In this document: one piece after another, positions 8,923 through 18,389 of the stretch
Numbering within the stretch: position 1 is the first letter of the stretch
How the letters are laid out: the number at the start of each line of letters is the position of its first letter
Assembly: GCF_000011645.1 (NCBI RefSeq)
Contig: NC_006270.3
Coordinates: 1,485,501 to 1,549,500, forward strand
Length of the DNA: 64,000 nt
DNA from: Bacillus licheniformis DSM 13 = ATCC 14580
GTDB taxonomy: Bacteria > Bacillota > Bacilli > Bacillales > Bacillaceae
Direction of reading: 5' to 3'
Made by a program: the position numbers and the translations under genes
Notes under the pieces: generated by a model
Database searches by the model: none
Seen by the model: only the letters and a program-made list of their open reading frames with translations
What the model was told of the DNA's origin: nothing

Positions 8923-10434
8923 TCAGTCGTCCTGTTCCTTTGAAGTCGGCAGCGTAATCGTTACAGTCGTTCCTTTATGCCGTTCGCTTTCGATATGAAT
9001 GGTTCCCCCGTACATGGAAATGATGCGCTTGCACACGACAAGGCCGAGTCCGGTTCCTTTTTCTTTTGATGTAACAAAAGGCTGGAAAATACTTTCCATC
9101 ATTTCTTGTGGAATGCCTTCTCCGATATCCTTCACAATAATTTGCGCCTTCTCTTGATCATGTTCGATTTGAATGACCAGCTTTCCGCCGTTTTTCATCG
9201 ATTCAAGAGCATTTTTGGCGACGTTCAAGACAACCTGCTTAATATGATCCTTTTTACAATACACATAAGCCGGATCTTCTCCGCAGTCTTGAAATTCCAC
9301 TTCCACATTATATAAATTTGCCTCAGAATGAATAATCGGCATGATCTCGTCAATCATTTCATTCATGGAGTTGAGCTGCCACTGCTCTGCCGTCGGCTTT
9401 CCGAGCACGAGAAACTCGCTGACAATCTGGTTGATCCTCCGGATTTCCTGGTCGATGATTGAGAAATACATTTGATCTTCTTTTGATTGATATTTTTTTT
9501 GAAGGAGCTGGATAAAGCCGCTGATGCCTGTCAGCGGGTTTCTGATTTCATGAGCGGTGCTCGCCGCCAAGGTGCCGATTAATTCGAGCTTCTGCGCTTC
9601 ATTTTGGGCGCGCTCCTGCTTGGTCCGCCGCTTCAGCAGGACATACTGGAGCAGGAGGAACATAATATTCAGCAGAATGAAAATACTCAAAAATGACAGC
9701 AGAAGACTGTGAACGATTTCATCAAGCTGGACCGGTTCCGGATAGACTTCAAGCTTCCAGTCGATCTGGTCCAAAAAAGCGTCGACGGTACCGCCGTCCG
9801 GCTTCTCAGGAGGAGAATGGCCTGCCGTAAAGACGATCTGATTCTTCTGATTGAGAATTTTGATATAAAGCTCAGGGCTCAAGACGTTCATGATATTTTT
9901 CAGATAATCGACGCGGATCGAAGCGAGCAGAAAATTTGTTGTTCTCCCTTCGCTGTCAAAGACCGGAGTAAAAATATTCAGCTCCAGCCCGTCCGACACT
10001 GTATGTATATCGTCTGTGATCACGGATTTCTTTGATTTTTCCGCTTTTTGCAGAATGCTCTTGTAAGAAAGCGCCTTTTTTTCTTTGGCGGGAGACGTGC
10101 TCACCATGACATCGCCGTCTTCATTTAAAAGGTATAAAGCCGAAAAACGCGGTTCTTTTTTATACGTTTCCGTCAGGATTCGTTTGATATGCTGCTCATT
10201 AACAGGGTGGTTGAGGGCCGTGGCAAGGGAGCTGAGCCTTGCTTCTGTTTCGCCGATCAGGTAATTGATTTGGTTGCGGTGAATATTGAGCATGAGAGTC
10301 GCAGTCTGACGGTGCTTTTCAGTGATATTTTCTCGTTCTTGTTCGTATACAAAAAAGCTTATAATGAAGGCGGGGATCATCACCAAGATCAAATAAAGCC
10401 TGATTTTCTTCCATATACTTTTCAAATTGCGCAT
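8923..10434 (-). CDS. kinD: Sporulation sensor histidine kinase KinD
   Basis: This 503-residue histidine kinase has a transmembrane helix near 12-30, an extracytoplasmic sensor domain to about 235, and a second helix near 240-264. The phospho-acceptor H-box STAHEIRNPLTG is near residue 295, the N-box NVAKNALESM near 405, then KDIGEGIP and GTGLGLVV. KinD feeds phosphate into the Spo0F-Spo0B-Spo0A relay and affects matrix production and sporulation timing. I start at ATG 10434 (MRNLKSIW), which has GGGAGAG upstream; an upstream extension of 33 residues is not convincing. The name rests on its place between spo0E and mhqR as in B. subtilis. Confidence 0.9.
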   Translation of the reverse strand: MRNLKSIWKKIRLYLILVMIPAFIISFFVYEQERENITEKHRQTATLMLNIHRNQINYLIGETEARLSSLATALNHPVNEQHIKRILTETYKKEPRFSALYLLNEDGDVMVSTSPAKEKKALSYKSILQKAEKSKKSVITDDIHTVSDGLELNIFTPVFDSEGRTTNFLLASIRVDYLKNIMNVLSPELYIKILNQKNQIVFTAGHSPPEKPDGGTVDAFLDQIDWKLEVYPEPVQLDEIVHSLLLSFLSIFILLNIMFLLLQYVLLKRRTKQERAQNEAQKLELIGTLAASTAHEIRNPLTGISGFIQLLQKKYQSKEDQMYFSIIDQEIRRINQIVSEFLVLGKPTAEQWQLNSMNEMIDEIMPIIHSEANLYNVEVEFQDCGEDPAYVYCKKDHIKQVVLNVAKNALESMKNGGKLVIQIEHDQEKAQIIVKDIGEGIPQEMMESIFQPFVTSKEKGTGLGLVVCKRIISMYGGTIHIESERHKGTTVTITLPTSKEQDD

Positions 10435-10671
10435 GTTTTTACTCTCTCCCAATCGATACAGGAATAGAGGTATTATATCACTAGTGAGAGCCGATTTATA
10501 GAAAAGATAACCAATACCGTGAAAATAGGACACAATGCCGGGGAATTTCCGGATATATCTATTTGCTGTTCAATTCCTACTCATCATAACATGGTTTGAA
10601 TGTTAACAGTTGACATTTTCCTCATAGTTTATTAATGTTTTCCTGTAGTTGTTTCTTTGGAGATGAGTGAT

Positions 10672-11127
10672 ATGAGTAATAGAGAACAGGAACAGTCCTT
10701 GAAGTTATTTATTGTATTATCTCGAGCGTACAGATCCATTAATGATCATATGAATAAACATATTCATCATCATGGTCTGAATCCAACCGAGTTTGCCGTT
10801 TTAGAACTCCTCTATCATAAAGGGGATCAGCCCCTTCAGCAAATAGGGGATAAGATTCTTCTGGCGAGCGGGAGTATTACATATGTGGTTGACAAGCTTG
10901 AGCAAAAGCAGCTGATCACGAGAAGAGCCTGTACGACAGACCGCAGGGTGACCTATGCGCAAATTACAGATAAAGGCACCGAGCTCCTCGAGAAGATTTT
11001 TCCGGGTCATGCAGAAGAGCTGCACAACATGATCAGCGTATTAAGCGATGAGGAGAAAGAAGCCTGCATCGAAATGCTGAAAAAAGTCGGACTGAATGCA
11101 AGAAATATTTATAAGGGCAAAGAGTAA
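10672..11127 (+). CDS. mhqR: MarR-family repressor MhqR
   Basis: This 151-residue winged-helix protein contains GLNPTEFAVLELLYHKG and a recognition-wing segment TTDRRVTYAQITDKG. It matches B. subtilis MhqR (YkvE), which represses quinone and catechol detoxification genes. I prefer ATG 10672, nine bases after GGAG; ATG 10663 and TTG 10657 are in frame upstream. It stands alone between kinD and motB with its own terminator. Confidence 0.9.
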   Translation: MSNREQEQSLKLFIVLSRAYRSINDHMNKHIHHHGLNPTEFAVLELLYHKGDQPLQQIGDKILLASGSITYVVDKLEQKQLITRRACTTDRRVTYAQITDKGTELLEKIFPGHAEELHNMISVLSDEEKEACIEMLKKVGLNARNIYKGKE

Positions 11128-11156
11128 GGAAGCTGCCAAAAGACAGCTTCCTTATT
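11128..11156. terminator. Terminator between mhqR and motB
   Basis: GGAAGCTG-CCAAAAGA-CAGCTTCC at 11129-11152, followed by TTATTCTTTTTT. It may serve both convergent genes. Confidence 0.85.
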
Positions 11157-11931
11157 CTTTTTTATTCAGATTTTCCTGGCCGATCGGCAGGATAAGGATT
11201 TCAACGCGTCTGTTTTTTCTTCTTCCTTCTTCGGTGTCATTTGAAGCGATCGGTTTAAATTCCCCGTAGCCTTTCGCGCTGAAGATCTTGGCGTCAAGCT
11301 TTGGATTTTCGATTAAAAGCCCCATGAAATTGACAGCCCGCATCACGCTTAAATGCCAATTTGATTTAAATTGAGAATTTCGAATCGGCACATTGTCCGT
11401 ATGCCCGCTGATTACGATATTGCGGGGCGGGTTCAATACGAGAAGGTCGGATACTTCCTTGGCCAGCGGAATGTCCTGCTGGCGGATCTCCGCTTTTCCG
11501 GAATCGAAAAAGATATTATCCTCGATGGAAAGGAGGAGGCCCTCGTCTGTCAGCTTCGTATTGACCTGTTTTTGAAGATTCTTCTCTTTAATAAACCGGT
11601 TGACCTGCTCCTGAATTTTTTTCAGCGACTGCTTGTCTTTTTCTTTTTGAGCTTCGGAGAGATCTTTTGCCTGGTCAGGGCTTTTTCCATCTTCGGTTGT
11701 GCTCGTTTTCGGCTCGGTGAAGCTGGAATAATCCATCATTCCTGTTCCGCCGGTAAATACGGCATTAAATGATTTTGACAGCATATCGAACTTCTTGGCG
11801 TCGATCGAGCTCATGGCAAACAGTACGATGAACAGGGCCAAAAGCAGTGTCAGCAAGTCTGCATATGGGATGAGCCAAGACTCATCCACGTGTTCTTCAT
11901 GGTCTTTTTTGTGCTTCTTTTTTCTAGCCAT
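11152..11931 (-). CDS. motB: Flagellar stator protein MotB
   Basis: This 259-residue protein has one N-terminal membrane helix with the proton-carrying aspartate (YADLLTLLLALF, Asp25), a charged linker, and a C-terminal OmpA-like peptidoglycan-binding domain (SGHTDNVPI, SNWHLSVMRA, GRRKNRRVEI). ATG 11931 gives MARKKKHKK and overlaps the motA stop within ATGGCTAG. The OmpA domain anchors the MotAB stator to the wall. Confidence 0.95.
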   Translation of the reverse strand: MARKKKHKKDHEEHVDESWLIPYADLLTLLLALFIVLFAMSSIDAKKFDMLSKSFNAVFTGGTGMMDYSSFTEPKTSTTEDGKSPDQAKDLSEAQKEKDKQSLKKIQEQVNRFIKEKNLQKQVNTKLTDEGLLLSIEDNIFFDSGKAEIRQQDIPLAKEVSDLLVLNPPRNIVISGHTDNVPIRNSQFKSNWHLSVMRAVNFMGLLIENPKLDAKIFSAKGYGEFKPIASNDTEEGRRKNRRVEILILPIGQENLNKKE

Positions 11932-12727
11932 TGCTGCTGTCCCCTTTGTCTCCATCTGGGATGACGATGCTGGAGCGTTCGCTTGGAGAAACGTACATCA
12001 AAAGCTTTTGTTCAATGACTTTTGGAGCCTGGCCTTCCAAGATCGAAAGGATGCCTTCAATCATAACTTCGCGGACTTTGACTTCCTGTTTGGATTTCCG
12101 CTTTAATTTATTGGCAAAAGGATGCCATAGTACATATCCGGTGAAGATCCCGAGAAGGGTGGCGACAAAGGCGGCGCTGATCGCATGTCCAAGCGCTTCT
12201 GTGTCGCTCATATCCGCAAGTGCGGCGATCAGTCCGACAACAGCGCCCAAAACGCCGAGTGTCGGCGCATATGTGCCTGCCTGGGTAAAAATACCCGCTC
12301 CGACTTGATGCCTTTCTTCCATTGCTTCAACTTCTTCAGTTAAAACGTCCCTGATAAAATCGGCACTTTGACCGTCAACCGCCATGCTCATGCCGTTTTT
12401 CAAAAATTCATCATCGATCTCATTCAAATTTGCTTCCAAAGCGAGAAGTCCTTCGCGTCTTGCGATTTGCGCCCACTCGGAAAACATCGGGATCAGTTCG
12501 TTGATTTCGATCATCTTCTTCTCTTTGAACAAGATGCCGAAGAGTTTGGGAACCTTTTTGAGCTCGCGGATTGGAAAAGCGATCACAACTGCTGCGATTG
12601 TCCCGACAAGGATGATCAGCCATGCCGCGGGATTGACGAGAACGGAAGGGCTGACACCTTTCATGACCATGCCGACACCTACTCCGATGATAGCTAAGAT
12701 GATTCCAATTAACGATGTTTTGTCCAT
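11924..12727 (-). CDS. motA: Flagellar stator protein MotA
   Basis: This 267-residue protein has four hydrophobic segments, two near the N terminus and two around residues 150-200, with a large cytoplasmic loop between. The GVLGAVVGLIAAL segment is typical of MotA. Together with MotB it forms the proton channel that drives flagellar rotation. It is the first gene of a two-gene operon with a sigma-D promoter. Confidence 0.95.
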   Translation of the reverse strand: MDKTSLIGIILAIIGVGVGMVMKGVSPSVLVNPAAWLIILVGTIAAVVIAFPIRELKKVPKLFGILFKEKKMIEINELIPMFSEWAQIARREGLLALEANLNEIDDEFLKNGMSMAVDGQSADFIRDVLTEEVEAMEERHQVGAGIFTQAGTYAPTLGVLGAVVGLIAALADMSDTEALGHAISAAFVATLLGIFTGYVLWHPFANKLKRKSKQEVKVREVMIEGILSILEGQAPKVIEQKLLMYVSPSERSSIVIPDGDKGDSSNG

Positions 12728-12765
12728 TTTTTCACCAATTCCTTTAACTAACTTTTCTATCGTTA

Positions 12766-12793
12766 ATATCGGTGTTGCGTGATAGGAACTTTA
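12766..12793 (-). promoter_or_regulatory. Sigma-D promoter for motAB
   Basis: On the minus strand TAAA (12793-12790) is followed after 16 bases by ACCGATAT (12773-12766), close to the Bacillus sigma-D consensus TAAA-N15-GCCGATAT. Confidence 0.85.
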
Positions 12794-12890
12794 GGCTGTT
12801 TCTTAAATTGTTGCAAAATCATGGTGAAAAGGGACTTTAGGGTTATTTAATGTTAAAAAATAGAACTTTTGTGATTCTTATGTTGTATGT

Positions 12891-12918
12891 AAAACGACCT
12901 CCGCGATCGGAGGCCGTT
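12891..12918 (-). terminator. Terminator of clpE
   Basis: On the minus strand a CGGCCTCCG/CGGAGGTCG hairpin is followed by TTTTAC. It lies just after the clpE stop. Confidence 0.7.
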
Positions 12919-12925
12919 GTGTGTG

Positions 12926-15022
12926 TTATCTGGTTGTTTTCACCCGGATTTCATCGTTTTCAACGATAACCGCAAAACCTTTGATGTGTTCTTCTTCAAG
13001 CAGCAGATCGGTCATTTGATCTTCGACCGCTGTTTGAATGGTTCTTCTTAATGGGCGGGCGCCAAAGGCCGGATGGTATCCGATTTCAGCGATTTTTTCT
13101 TTTGCCTCATCTGAAACTTCGAGCGTCATGTTTTGCTCTTTTAACGTTTCTTCAAGCTCTTTCAGCAAGAGGGCGGCGATCTTGACCAGATCTTCTTTTT
13201 CGAGCGGCTGGAATTCGATGATGCTGTCAAATCTGTTCAGGAATTCCGGCTTAAAGTAGCCGCTTAATGAATCGATCATTGATTGTTCGCCCATTACTTG
13301 CTCTTCCCGGTTAAAACCGACGGTTGTCCGCTTTTCAGATACACCGGCATTGCTTGTCATAATAATGACGGTATCTTTAAAGCTGACCGTCCGCCCTTGG
13401 CTGTCTGTCAGACGTCCGTCTTCCATGATTTGCAGGAACATGTGCTGGACATCGGGATGGGCTTTTTCGATTTCATCGAGCAAAACGATGCTGTACGGGT
13501 TCCTCCGGACTTTTTCGGTAAGCTGTCCGGCTTCTTCGTGGCCGACATATCCAGGAGGCGAACCGATCAGCTTTGATACGGCGTGTTTTTCCATGTATTC
13601 GCTCATATCGAGGCGGATGATGGCATCCTTCGTGCCGAACAGTTCTTCCGCAAGCCTTTTAGAAAGTTCTGTTTTACCGACACCTGTCGGGCCGACGAAC
13701 AGGAATGAACCGACAGGCCTGTTTTTTGATTTCAGGCCGGCGCGGCTTCTTCTGACGGCTTTTGCCACTTTTTTCACCGCTTCTTTTTGACCGATCACGC
13801 GGCTTGAAAGGTGTGCTTCAAGCTCTTTCATTTTCTTCTGATCGTCGTGCTGAAGCTTGCCGACCGGAATGCCGGTTTTTTGTTCGATGATCGCTTGAAT
13901 GTCTTCCGCTTCAACTGTTGCCCGTTTTTCTTCCTCATGGCTTTCCATTTTTTTATGCAGCGCTTCTTCTTCGTCGCGGAGTTTTGCTGCAAGCTCGTAG
14001 TTTTCTTCTTGAAGCGCTTTGGCTTTTTCCGCTTCGATTTCTTGCAGGCGTTGGGAAGCTTGTTCACCGCTGACCGTGTCGATTTTCAAGTTCGCTTTTG
14101 AACCGGCTTCATCCAAAAGGTCGATCGCCTTATCGGGAAGATGGCGGTCCTGAATATAGCGGCTTGACAGAATGACGCAGGCTTTGATCGCTTCATCCGT
14201 GTAAGTCACATCGTGATATGCTTCGTATTTTTCCTTGAGCCCGTTTAAAATCGCTGCGGCCTGCTCAATTGTCGGTTCGTGCACCATGATCGGCTGAAAG
14301 CGCCGCTCTAACGCCGCATCTTTTTCAATTTGGCGATATTCCTTCAACGTCGTAGCGCCGATAACTTGCAGCTCGCCTCTGGCAAGTGCAGGTTTTAAAA
14401 TGTTGCCCGCATCCATGGAGCCTTCTGCAGAGCCGGCCCCGACAAGAAGGTGAATTTCGTCAATAAACAAGATTGCGTTTTTGCGTTCTTTCAGCTCTTT
14501 CATCAGCTGTTTCATTCTTTCTTCAAATTGCCCTCTGATGCCGGTGTTTGCCACGAGGGAAGCGACATCAAGCAGGTAGAGCTCTTTGTTTTTCAATTTA
14601 TTTGGAACATCGCCTTCGGCGATTTTGAGAGCAAGTCCTTCAGCGACGGCTGTTTTACCGACGCCCGGTTCACCGATTAAGACCGGATTGTTTTTATTTC
14701 TGCGGTTTAAGATCTCGATCACACGGGCTACTTCATCATCGCGGCCGATCACCGGATCGATCAAGCCGGTCTTTGCTGCATTTGTTAAATTGACGGCAAG
14801 TTCATCGAGCAAGCCTTTTTTGGCAGCGGTTTGCGTCTGCGCTTGTGATGGCTGGCTGAAGAAAGAACCTCCGCCGCCAAAAAAGTGATTTCCTGAAAAC
14901 ATAGAAGGCTGAGTCAGCTCTTTATAGCAGTCTTCACATAAATCCATTTGTTTTTTTGTAAAGTTGATTTGCATGTTTAGGCGAATCGTCGCCTCATTTT
15001 TTTGACAATGTTGACAACGCAT
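12926..15022 (-). CDS. clpE: ATP-dependent Clp protease ATP-binding subunit ClpE
   Basis: This 698-residue Hsp100 unfoldase has an N-terminal zinc finger with two CxxC pairs (CQHC, CEDC) that distinguishes ClpE. It has two AAA+ modules with Walker A GEPGVGKT near residue 118 and GPTGVGKT near 442, and a UVR-like coiled-coil between them. ClpE works with ClpP in heat-stress protein turnover. Three CtsR operators lie upstream, as expected of a CtsR-regulated gene. Confidence 0.97.
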   Translation of the reverse strand: MRCQHCQKNEATIRLNMQINFTKKQMDLCEDCYKELTQPSMFSGNHFFGGGGSFFSQPSQAQTQTAAKKGLLDELAVNLTNAAKTGLIDPVIGRDDEVARVIEILNRRNKNNPVLIGEPGVGKTAVAEGLALKIAEGDVPNKLKNKELYLLDVASLVANTGIRGQFEERMKQLMKELKERKNAILFIDEIHLLVGAGSAEGSMDAGNILKPALARGELQVIGATTLKEYRQIEKDAALERRFQPIMVHEPTIEQAAAILNGLKEKYEAYHDVTYTDEAIKACVILSSRYIQDRHLPDKAIDLLDEAGSKANLKIDTVSGEQASQRLQEIEAEKAKALQEENYELAAKLRDEEEALHKKMESHEEEKRATVEAEDIQAIIEQKTGIPVGKLQHDDQKKMKELEAHLSSRVIGQKEAVKKVAKAVRRSRAGLKSKNRPVGSFLFVGPTGVGKTELSKRLAEELFGTKDAIIRLDMSEYMEKHAVSKLIGSPPGYVGHEEAGQLTEKVRRNPYSIVLLDEIEKAHPDVQHMFLQIMEDGRLTDSQGRTVSFKDTVIIMTSNAGVSEKRTTVGFNREEQVMGEQSMIDSLSGYFKPEFLNRFDSIIEFQPLEKEDLVKIAALLLKELEETLKEQNMTLEVSDEAKEKIAEIGYHPAFGARPLRRTIQTAVEDQMTDLLLEEEHIKGFAVIVENDEIRVKTTR

Positions 15023-15045
15023 TTGCCAAAACCCCCTTTATTGAA

Positions 15046-15133
15046 TTTGACCTTTTTTGACCAATTGACTTAGAAAAAATGGTCTGCAGTTTGACCATTT
15101 CTGACTATTAGTATACATTGACCTTCTTTGACT
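15046..15133 (-). promoter_or_regulatory. Three CtsR operators upstream of clpE
   Basis: Written on the plus strand, TTTGACC-N3-TTTGACC (15046-15062) is a perfect CtsR box. TTTGACC-N3-TCTGACT (15090-15106) and ATTGACC-N3-TTTGACT (15117-15133) are close matches. CtsR should repress clpE from these sites. Confidence 0.9.
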
Positions 15134-15242
15134 TTCAAGTTCTATGCTTTTTCCTTTTTGTTCCTGGATGAGAAGTTGTCCTTCTTTTTGAAGGACATGG
15201 ATCATATGGTGTAGAAAGGGAATTCGCTTACGGAGGAGTCGT

Positions 15243-16277
15243 ATGAGTCAATCACAAGGATCAGCCTTTCAGCTGGCATTTGTTTATGTAGGAACGGTTG
15301 TCGGAGCCGGATTTGCAACTGGAAGAGAAATCGTCGAGTTTTTTTTAAGATTCGGCTGGCCGGGATTGGCCGGAATTTTGATCAGCGGACTGATGTTTAC
15401 GTTTCTCGGTGCAAAAATGATGCTGATTGCGGTCAGAATCAATGCCAAGTCTTATCAGGAGCTGAATAAATATTTATTCGGCCATACGCTTGGGAAATTT
15501 GTCAATGTCTTCATGCTCGTGGTTTTGCTCGGCGTGACGTCCGTCATGCTGTCCGGAGCGGGGGCGATATTTGAAGAACAGCTCGGCTTTTCAAACCAAG
15601 CGGGGATGATTGCGACGATTGCCTTGAGTCTGTTTGTCATGATGAAGGGCGTTAAAGGGATATTCGGCGTCAATGTCATTGTCGTTCCGCTGCTGCTTCT
15701 GTTCACAGTTGTCGTCCTGTTTGACTCGTTTATTTTCAGAGGGCCGGAGATACACAATTTGGCGGCATTTTCGGCAAACCCCGATTGGATTTTATCCGCT
15801 GTCTCGTACGGCGCTTTTAATTTGTCGCTCGCACAGGCTGTTCTCGTGCCGATCGCTTCTGAACTGAAATCCGAACGCCTGATTATAAAAGGAGCATTAA
15901 TCGGAGGGGTTCTGCTTACCCTTGTGTTGGTCGCAAGCTTTCTGTCTCTTTCAACATTGCCTGATGCCCTTTTATATGAAGTCCCGATGGCACAGGTCGT
16001 ATTCATAGTCCAGCATTCTGTCCATATCATCTATCTGTTTATCATTTTCGGGGAAGTCTTCACATCAGTCATCGGCAATTTATACGGTCTTGAAAAGCAG
16101 ATTAATGAATATATTCATATAAAAAGCCTGTATGTGTTTATCTTCATCCTGCTGACAATCTACTTGACGGGACAAATCGGCTACGGAAAGCTGATATCGA
16201 CCATTTATCCTTTGTTCGGCCAGCTGAGCCTCGTCTTTATTTTCTTTCTGATCGTCAAAAGGGTGCCTGAGCGATGA
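15243..16277 (+). CDS. ykvI: YkvI-type membrane transporter of the LeuT-fold group
   Basis: This 344-residue protein has about ten hydrophobic helices. It opens with the GTVVGAGFATGREI glycine-rich segment, which resembles the broken first helix of APC/LeuT-fold transporters. It matches B. subtilis YkvI in length, sequence and position before queC. The substrate is unknown. The start at 15243 is preceded by ACGGAGGA. Confidence 0.85.
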   Translation: MSQSQGSAFQLAFVYVGTVVGAGFATGREIVEFFLRFGWPGLAGILISGLMFTFLGAKMMLIAVRINAKSYQELNKYLFGHTLGKFVNVFMLVVLLGVTSVMLSGAGAIFEEQLGFSNQAGMIATIALSLFVMMKGVKGIFGVNVIVVPLLLLFTVVVLFDSFIFRGPEIHNLAAFSANPDWILSAVSYGAFNLSLAQAVLVPIASELKSERLIIKGALIGGVLLTLVLVASFLSLSTLPDALLYEVPMAQVVFIVQHSVHIIYLFIIFGEVFTSVIGNLYGLEKQINEYIHIKSLYVFIFILLTIYLTGQIGYGKLISTIYPLFGQLSLVFIFFLIVKRVPER

Positions 16278-16293
16278 CTGGCAGGCATTGCAC

Positions 16294-16322
16294 TTGGCGA
16301 AACGTGCGATTTGTGATAAGAT
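16294..16322 (+). promoter_or_regulatory. Possible sigma-A promoter for queCDEF
   Basis: TTGGCG (16294-16299), 17-base spacer, TAAGAT (16317-16322), about 40 bases before the preQ1 aptamer. Confidence 0.4.
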
Positions 16323-16363
16323 GGCGAAGGAAAATTGAAATAAAATCCGCTTGAAACTGCGGG

Positions 16364-16478
16364 AGAGGTTCTAGCAAAACCCTCTATAAAAAACTAAGGA
16401 AAGCTGTATCCTTGGGGTATGGCCTTTTTTATTGTTTTTTTGCTAGAGCACCTTTCTCACAGAGAAAGGTGTTTTTTC
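16364..16478 (+). promoter_or_regulatory. preQ1-I riboswitch and terminator, queCDEF leader
   Basis: The compact aptamer 16364-16399 has AGAGGTTCTAGC and CCCTCTATAAAAAACTAAGG, the class I preQ1 pattern. A downstream hairpin CACCTTTCTC/GAGAAAGGTG with T6 (16448-16478) is the terminator. High preQ1 should stop transcription before queC. Confidence 0.94.
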
Positions 16479-16541
16479 GTTTAGATATCATTGAATCTCT
16501 TCTTTTATGAAATGGTGACGAAAAGCGGAGAAGGAGGAACT

Positions 16542-17201
16542 ATGAAACAGGAAAAAGCGATCGTCGTATTCAGCGGCGGTCAGGACAGTACGACTTGCCT
16601 ATTGTGGGCGCTTCGGCAATTTCAGGAGGTGGAGGCGGTCACGTTTCAATATAATCAGCGGCACAAGCAGGAAATCGAAGTCGCGAAAAAGATCGCTGCA
16701 AAGCTTGGCGTCAAGCATCACCTTCTTGATATGGAACTGTTAAATCAGCTCGCGCCGAATGCTTTGACAAGGGATGATATCGAGATTGAGGCGAAAGAAG
16801 GCGAGCTTCCGTCCACTTTTGTTCCGGGACGCAACCTCGTGTTTTTATCGTTCGCTTCGATCCTGGCCTACCAGGTCGGCGCGCGGCACATCATTACAGG
16901 CGTATGCGAGACAGACTTCAGCGGGTATCCGGATTGCCGTGATGAGTTCGTCAAATCCTGCAATGTCACTGTCAACTTGGCGATGGAGCGCCCGTTTGTC
17001 ATCCATACGCCGCTTATGTGGCTGAACAAGGCGGAAACGTGGGAGCTCGCCGATGAGCTTGATGCGCTTGATTTCGTGAAAAACGAGACGCTGACGTGCT
17101 ACAACGGAATCATTGCCGACGGCTGCGGCGAATGCCCGGCCTGCAAGCTTCGCGCAAACGGCTACAATGAATATATGAAAATGAAAAAGGAGCGAGCTTA
17201 A
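16542..17201 (+). CDS. queC: 7-cyano-7-deazaguanine synthase
   Basis: This 219-residue ATP-dependent enzyme converts 7-carboxy-7-deazaguanine to preQ0. The PP-loop SGGQDSTTCLL lies near residues 11-21 and the C-terminal zinc site CGECPACK near 195. ATG 16542 follows AAGGAGG at ideal spacing; an extension to 16491 would enter the leader. Confidence 0.96.
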   Translation: MKQEKAIVVFSGGQDSTTCLLWALRQFQEVEAVTFQYNQRHKQEIEVAKKIAAKLGVKHHLLDMELLNQLAPNALTRDDIEIEAKEGELPSTFVPGRNLVFLSFASILAYQVGARHIITGVCETDFSGYPDCRDEFVKSCNVTVNLAMERPFVIHTPLMWLNKAETWELADELDALDFVKNETLTCYNGIIADGCGECPACKLRANGYNEYMKMKKERA

Positions 17202-17203
17202 CA

Positions 17204-17644
17204 GTGCTTACACAAATTTATCCGCAACCAAGCCATCCTTACTCTTTTGAATTAAATAAAGATATGCAAATGTCAGCTGCACATTTTATTCCGAGAGAGG
17301 ATGCAGGCGCATGCAGCAGAGTCCATGGGCATACGTATACAATCAATATTACGATTGCCGGGGATGAGTTGAATGCATCAGGTTTCCTTGTCAACTTCAG
17401 CACCATTAAAAAATTGATCCACGGAGAATACGATCATACGCTTTTAAATGATCATCAGGAATTTTCAGGTGAAAGCGCGGATCGGATCCCTTCGACAGAA
17501 GTCGTGGCCAAAACGATTTACGATAAAGTAGAGGCTTATTTGAAAGATCTCAACAACCGTCCGCATTGCGTCCAGGTGTTTGTCAGGGAAACGCCGACAA
17601 GCTATGTCGTGTACCGTCCGAAACCGGGTGTTCAGCATGGCTAA
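17204..17644 (+). CDS. queD: 6-carboxy-5,6,7,8-tetrahydropterin synthase
   Basis: This 146-residue PTPS-family enzyme has the zinc histidines in MSAAHFIP and RVHGHTY, and the catalytic cysteine just before the latter (GACSRVHGH). It makes the pterin intermediate for QueE. It starts at GTG, three bases after queC, and its stop overlaps the queE start. Confidence 0.95.
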   Translation: MLTQIYPQPSHPYSFELNKDMQMSAAHFIPREDAGACSRVHGHTYTINITIAGDELNASGFLVNFSTIKKLIHGEYDHTLLNDHQEFSGESADRIPSTEVVAKTIYDKVEAYLKDLNNRPHCVQVFVRETPTSYVVYRPKPGVQHG

Positions 17645-18368
17645 GCCGATTCCCGTACTTGAAATTTTCGGTCCGACGGTTCAGGGAGAGGGGATGGTCA
17701 TCGGCCAAAAGACGATGTTTGTCAGAACAGCCGGCTGTGACTATTCGTGCAGCTGGTGCGATTCAGCTTTTACCTGGGACGGTTCGGCGAAAAAAGACAT
17801 CAAATGGATGACCGCGGAAGAAGTGTACGAATCTCTTAAAGACATCGGCGGAAACGCATTCTCGCACGTTACGATTTCAGGAGGCAACCCGGCGCTTTTA
17901 AAACAGCTGGACGGACTGATTTCCCTTTTAAAAGAAAACGGTATACGGACAGCGCTTGAGACGCAAGGAACGTTTTATCAAGACTGGTTTACCGGAATCG
18001 ATGATTTAACAATTTCGCCAAAGCCGCCGAGCTCCAATATGAAAACCGATTTTAACAGGCTTGATCATATTGTTGACAGGCTGAAGGAACACGGCCGGGC
18101 GGCTGCGGCAAGTTTGAAGGTCGTCATTTTCACGGCGGACGACCTTCAATTTGCAAAACAAGTTCACCAGCGTTATCCCGATATCCCGTTTTTTCTTCAG
18201 GTCGGAAATGATGACGTTCATACAGAAGACCAAGAGCGGCTCGTCGAACGGCTGCTCCAAAAATATGAACAGCTGGTAGAAGCGGTCACGCGCGACCCTG
18301 AATTGAACCGCGTCCGCGTTCTCCCGCAGCTCCACACCCTGATCTGGGGAAACAAACGGGGTGTTTGA
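17637..18368 (+). CDS. queE: 7-carboxy-7-deazaguanine synthase
   Basis: This 243-residue radical SAM enzyme has the CxxxCxxC cluster motif at Cys34, Cys38 and Cys41 (GCDYSCSWCD). It rearranges 6-carboxytetrahydropterin to 7-carboxy-7-deazaguanine. ATG 17637 overlaps the queD stop (ATGGCTAA); a longer frame from 17580 lies inside queD and is rejected. Confidence 0.95.
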   Translation: MAKPIPVLEIFGPTVQGEGMVIGQKTMFVRTAGCDYSCSWCDSAFTWDGSAKKDIKWMTAEEVYESLKDIGGNAFSHVTISGGNPALLKQLDGLISLLKENGIRTALETQGTFYQDWFTGIDDLTISPKPPSSNMKTDFNRLDHIVDRLKEHGRAAAASLKVVIFTADDLQFAKQVHQRYPDIPFFLQVGNDDVHTEDQERLVERLLQKYEQLVEAVTRDPELNRVRVLPQLHTLIWGNKRGV

Positions 18369-18389
18369 TTTAAGAAAGGAAGATGAATG

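Noticed and set aside
16491..16541. Longer N terminus for queC
   Set aside because: It would begin 13 bases after the riboswitch terminator, and the strong ribosome site points to ATG 16542.
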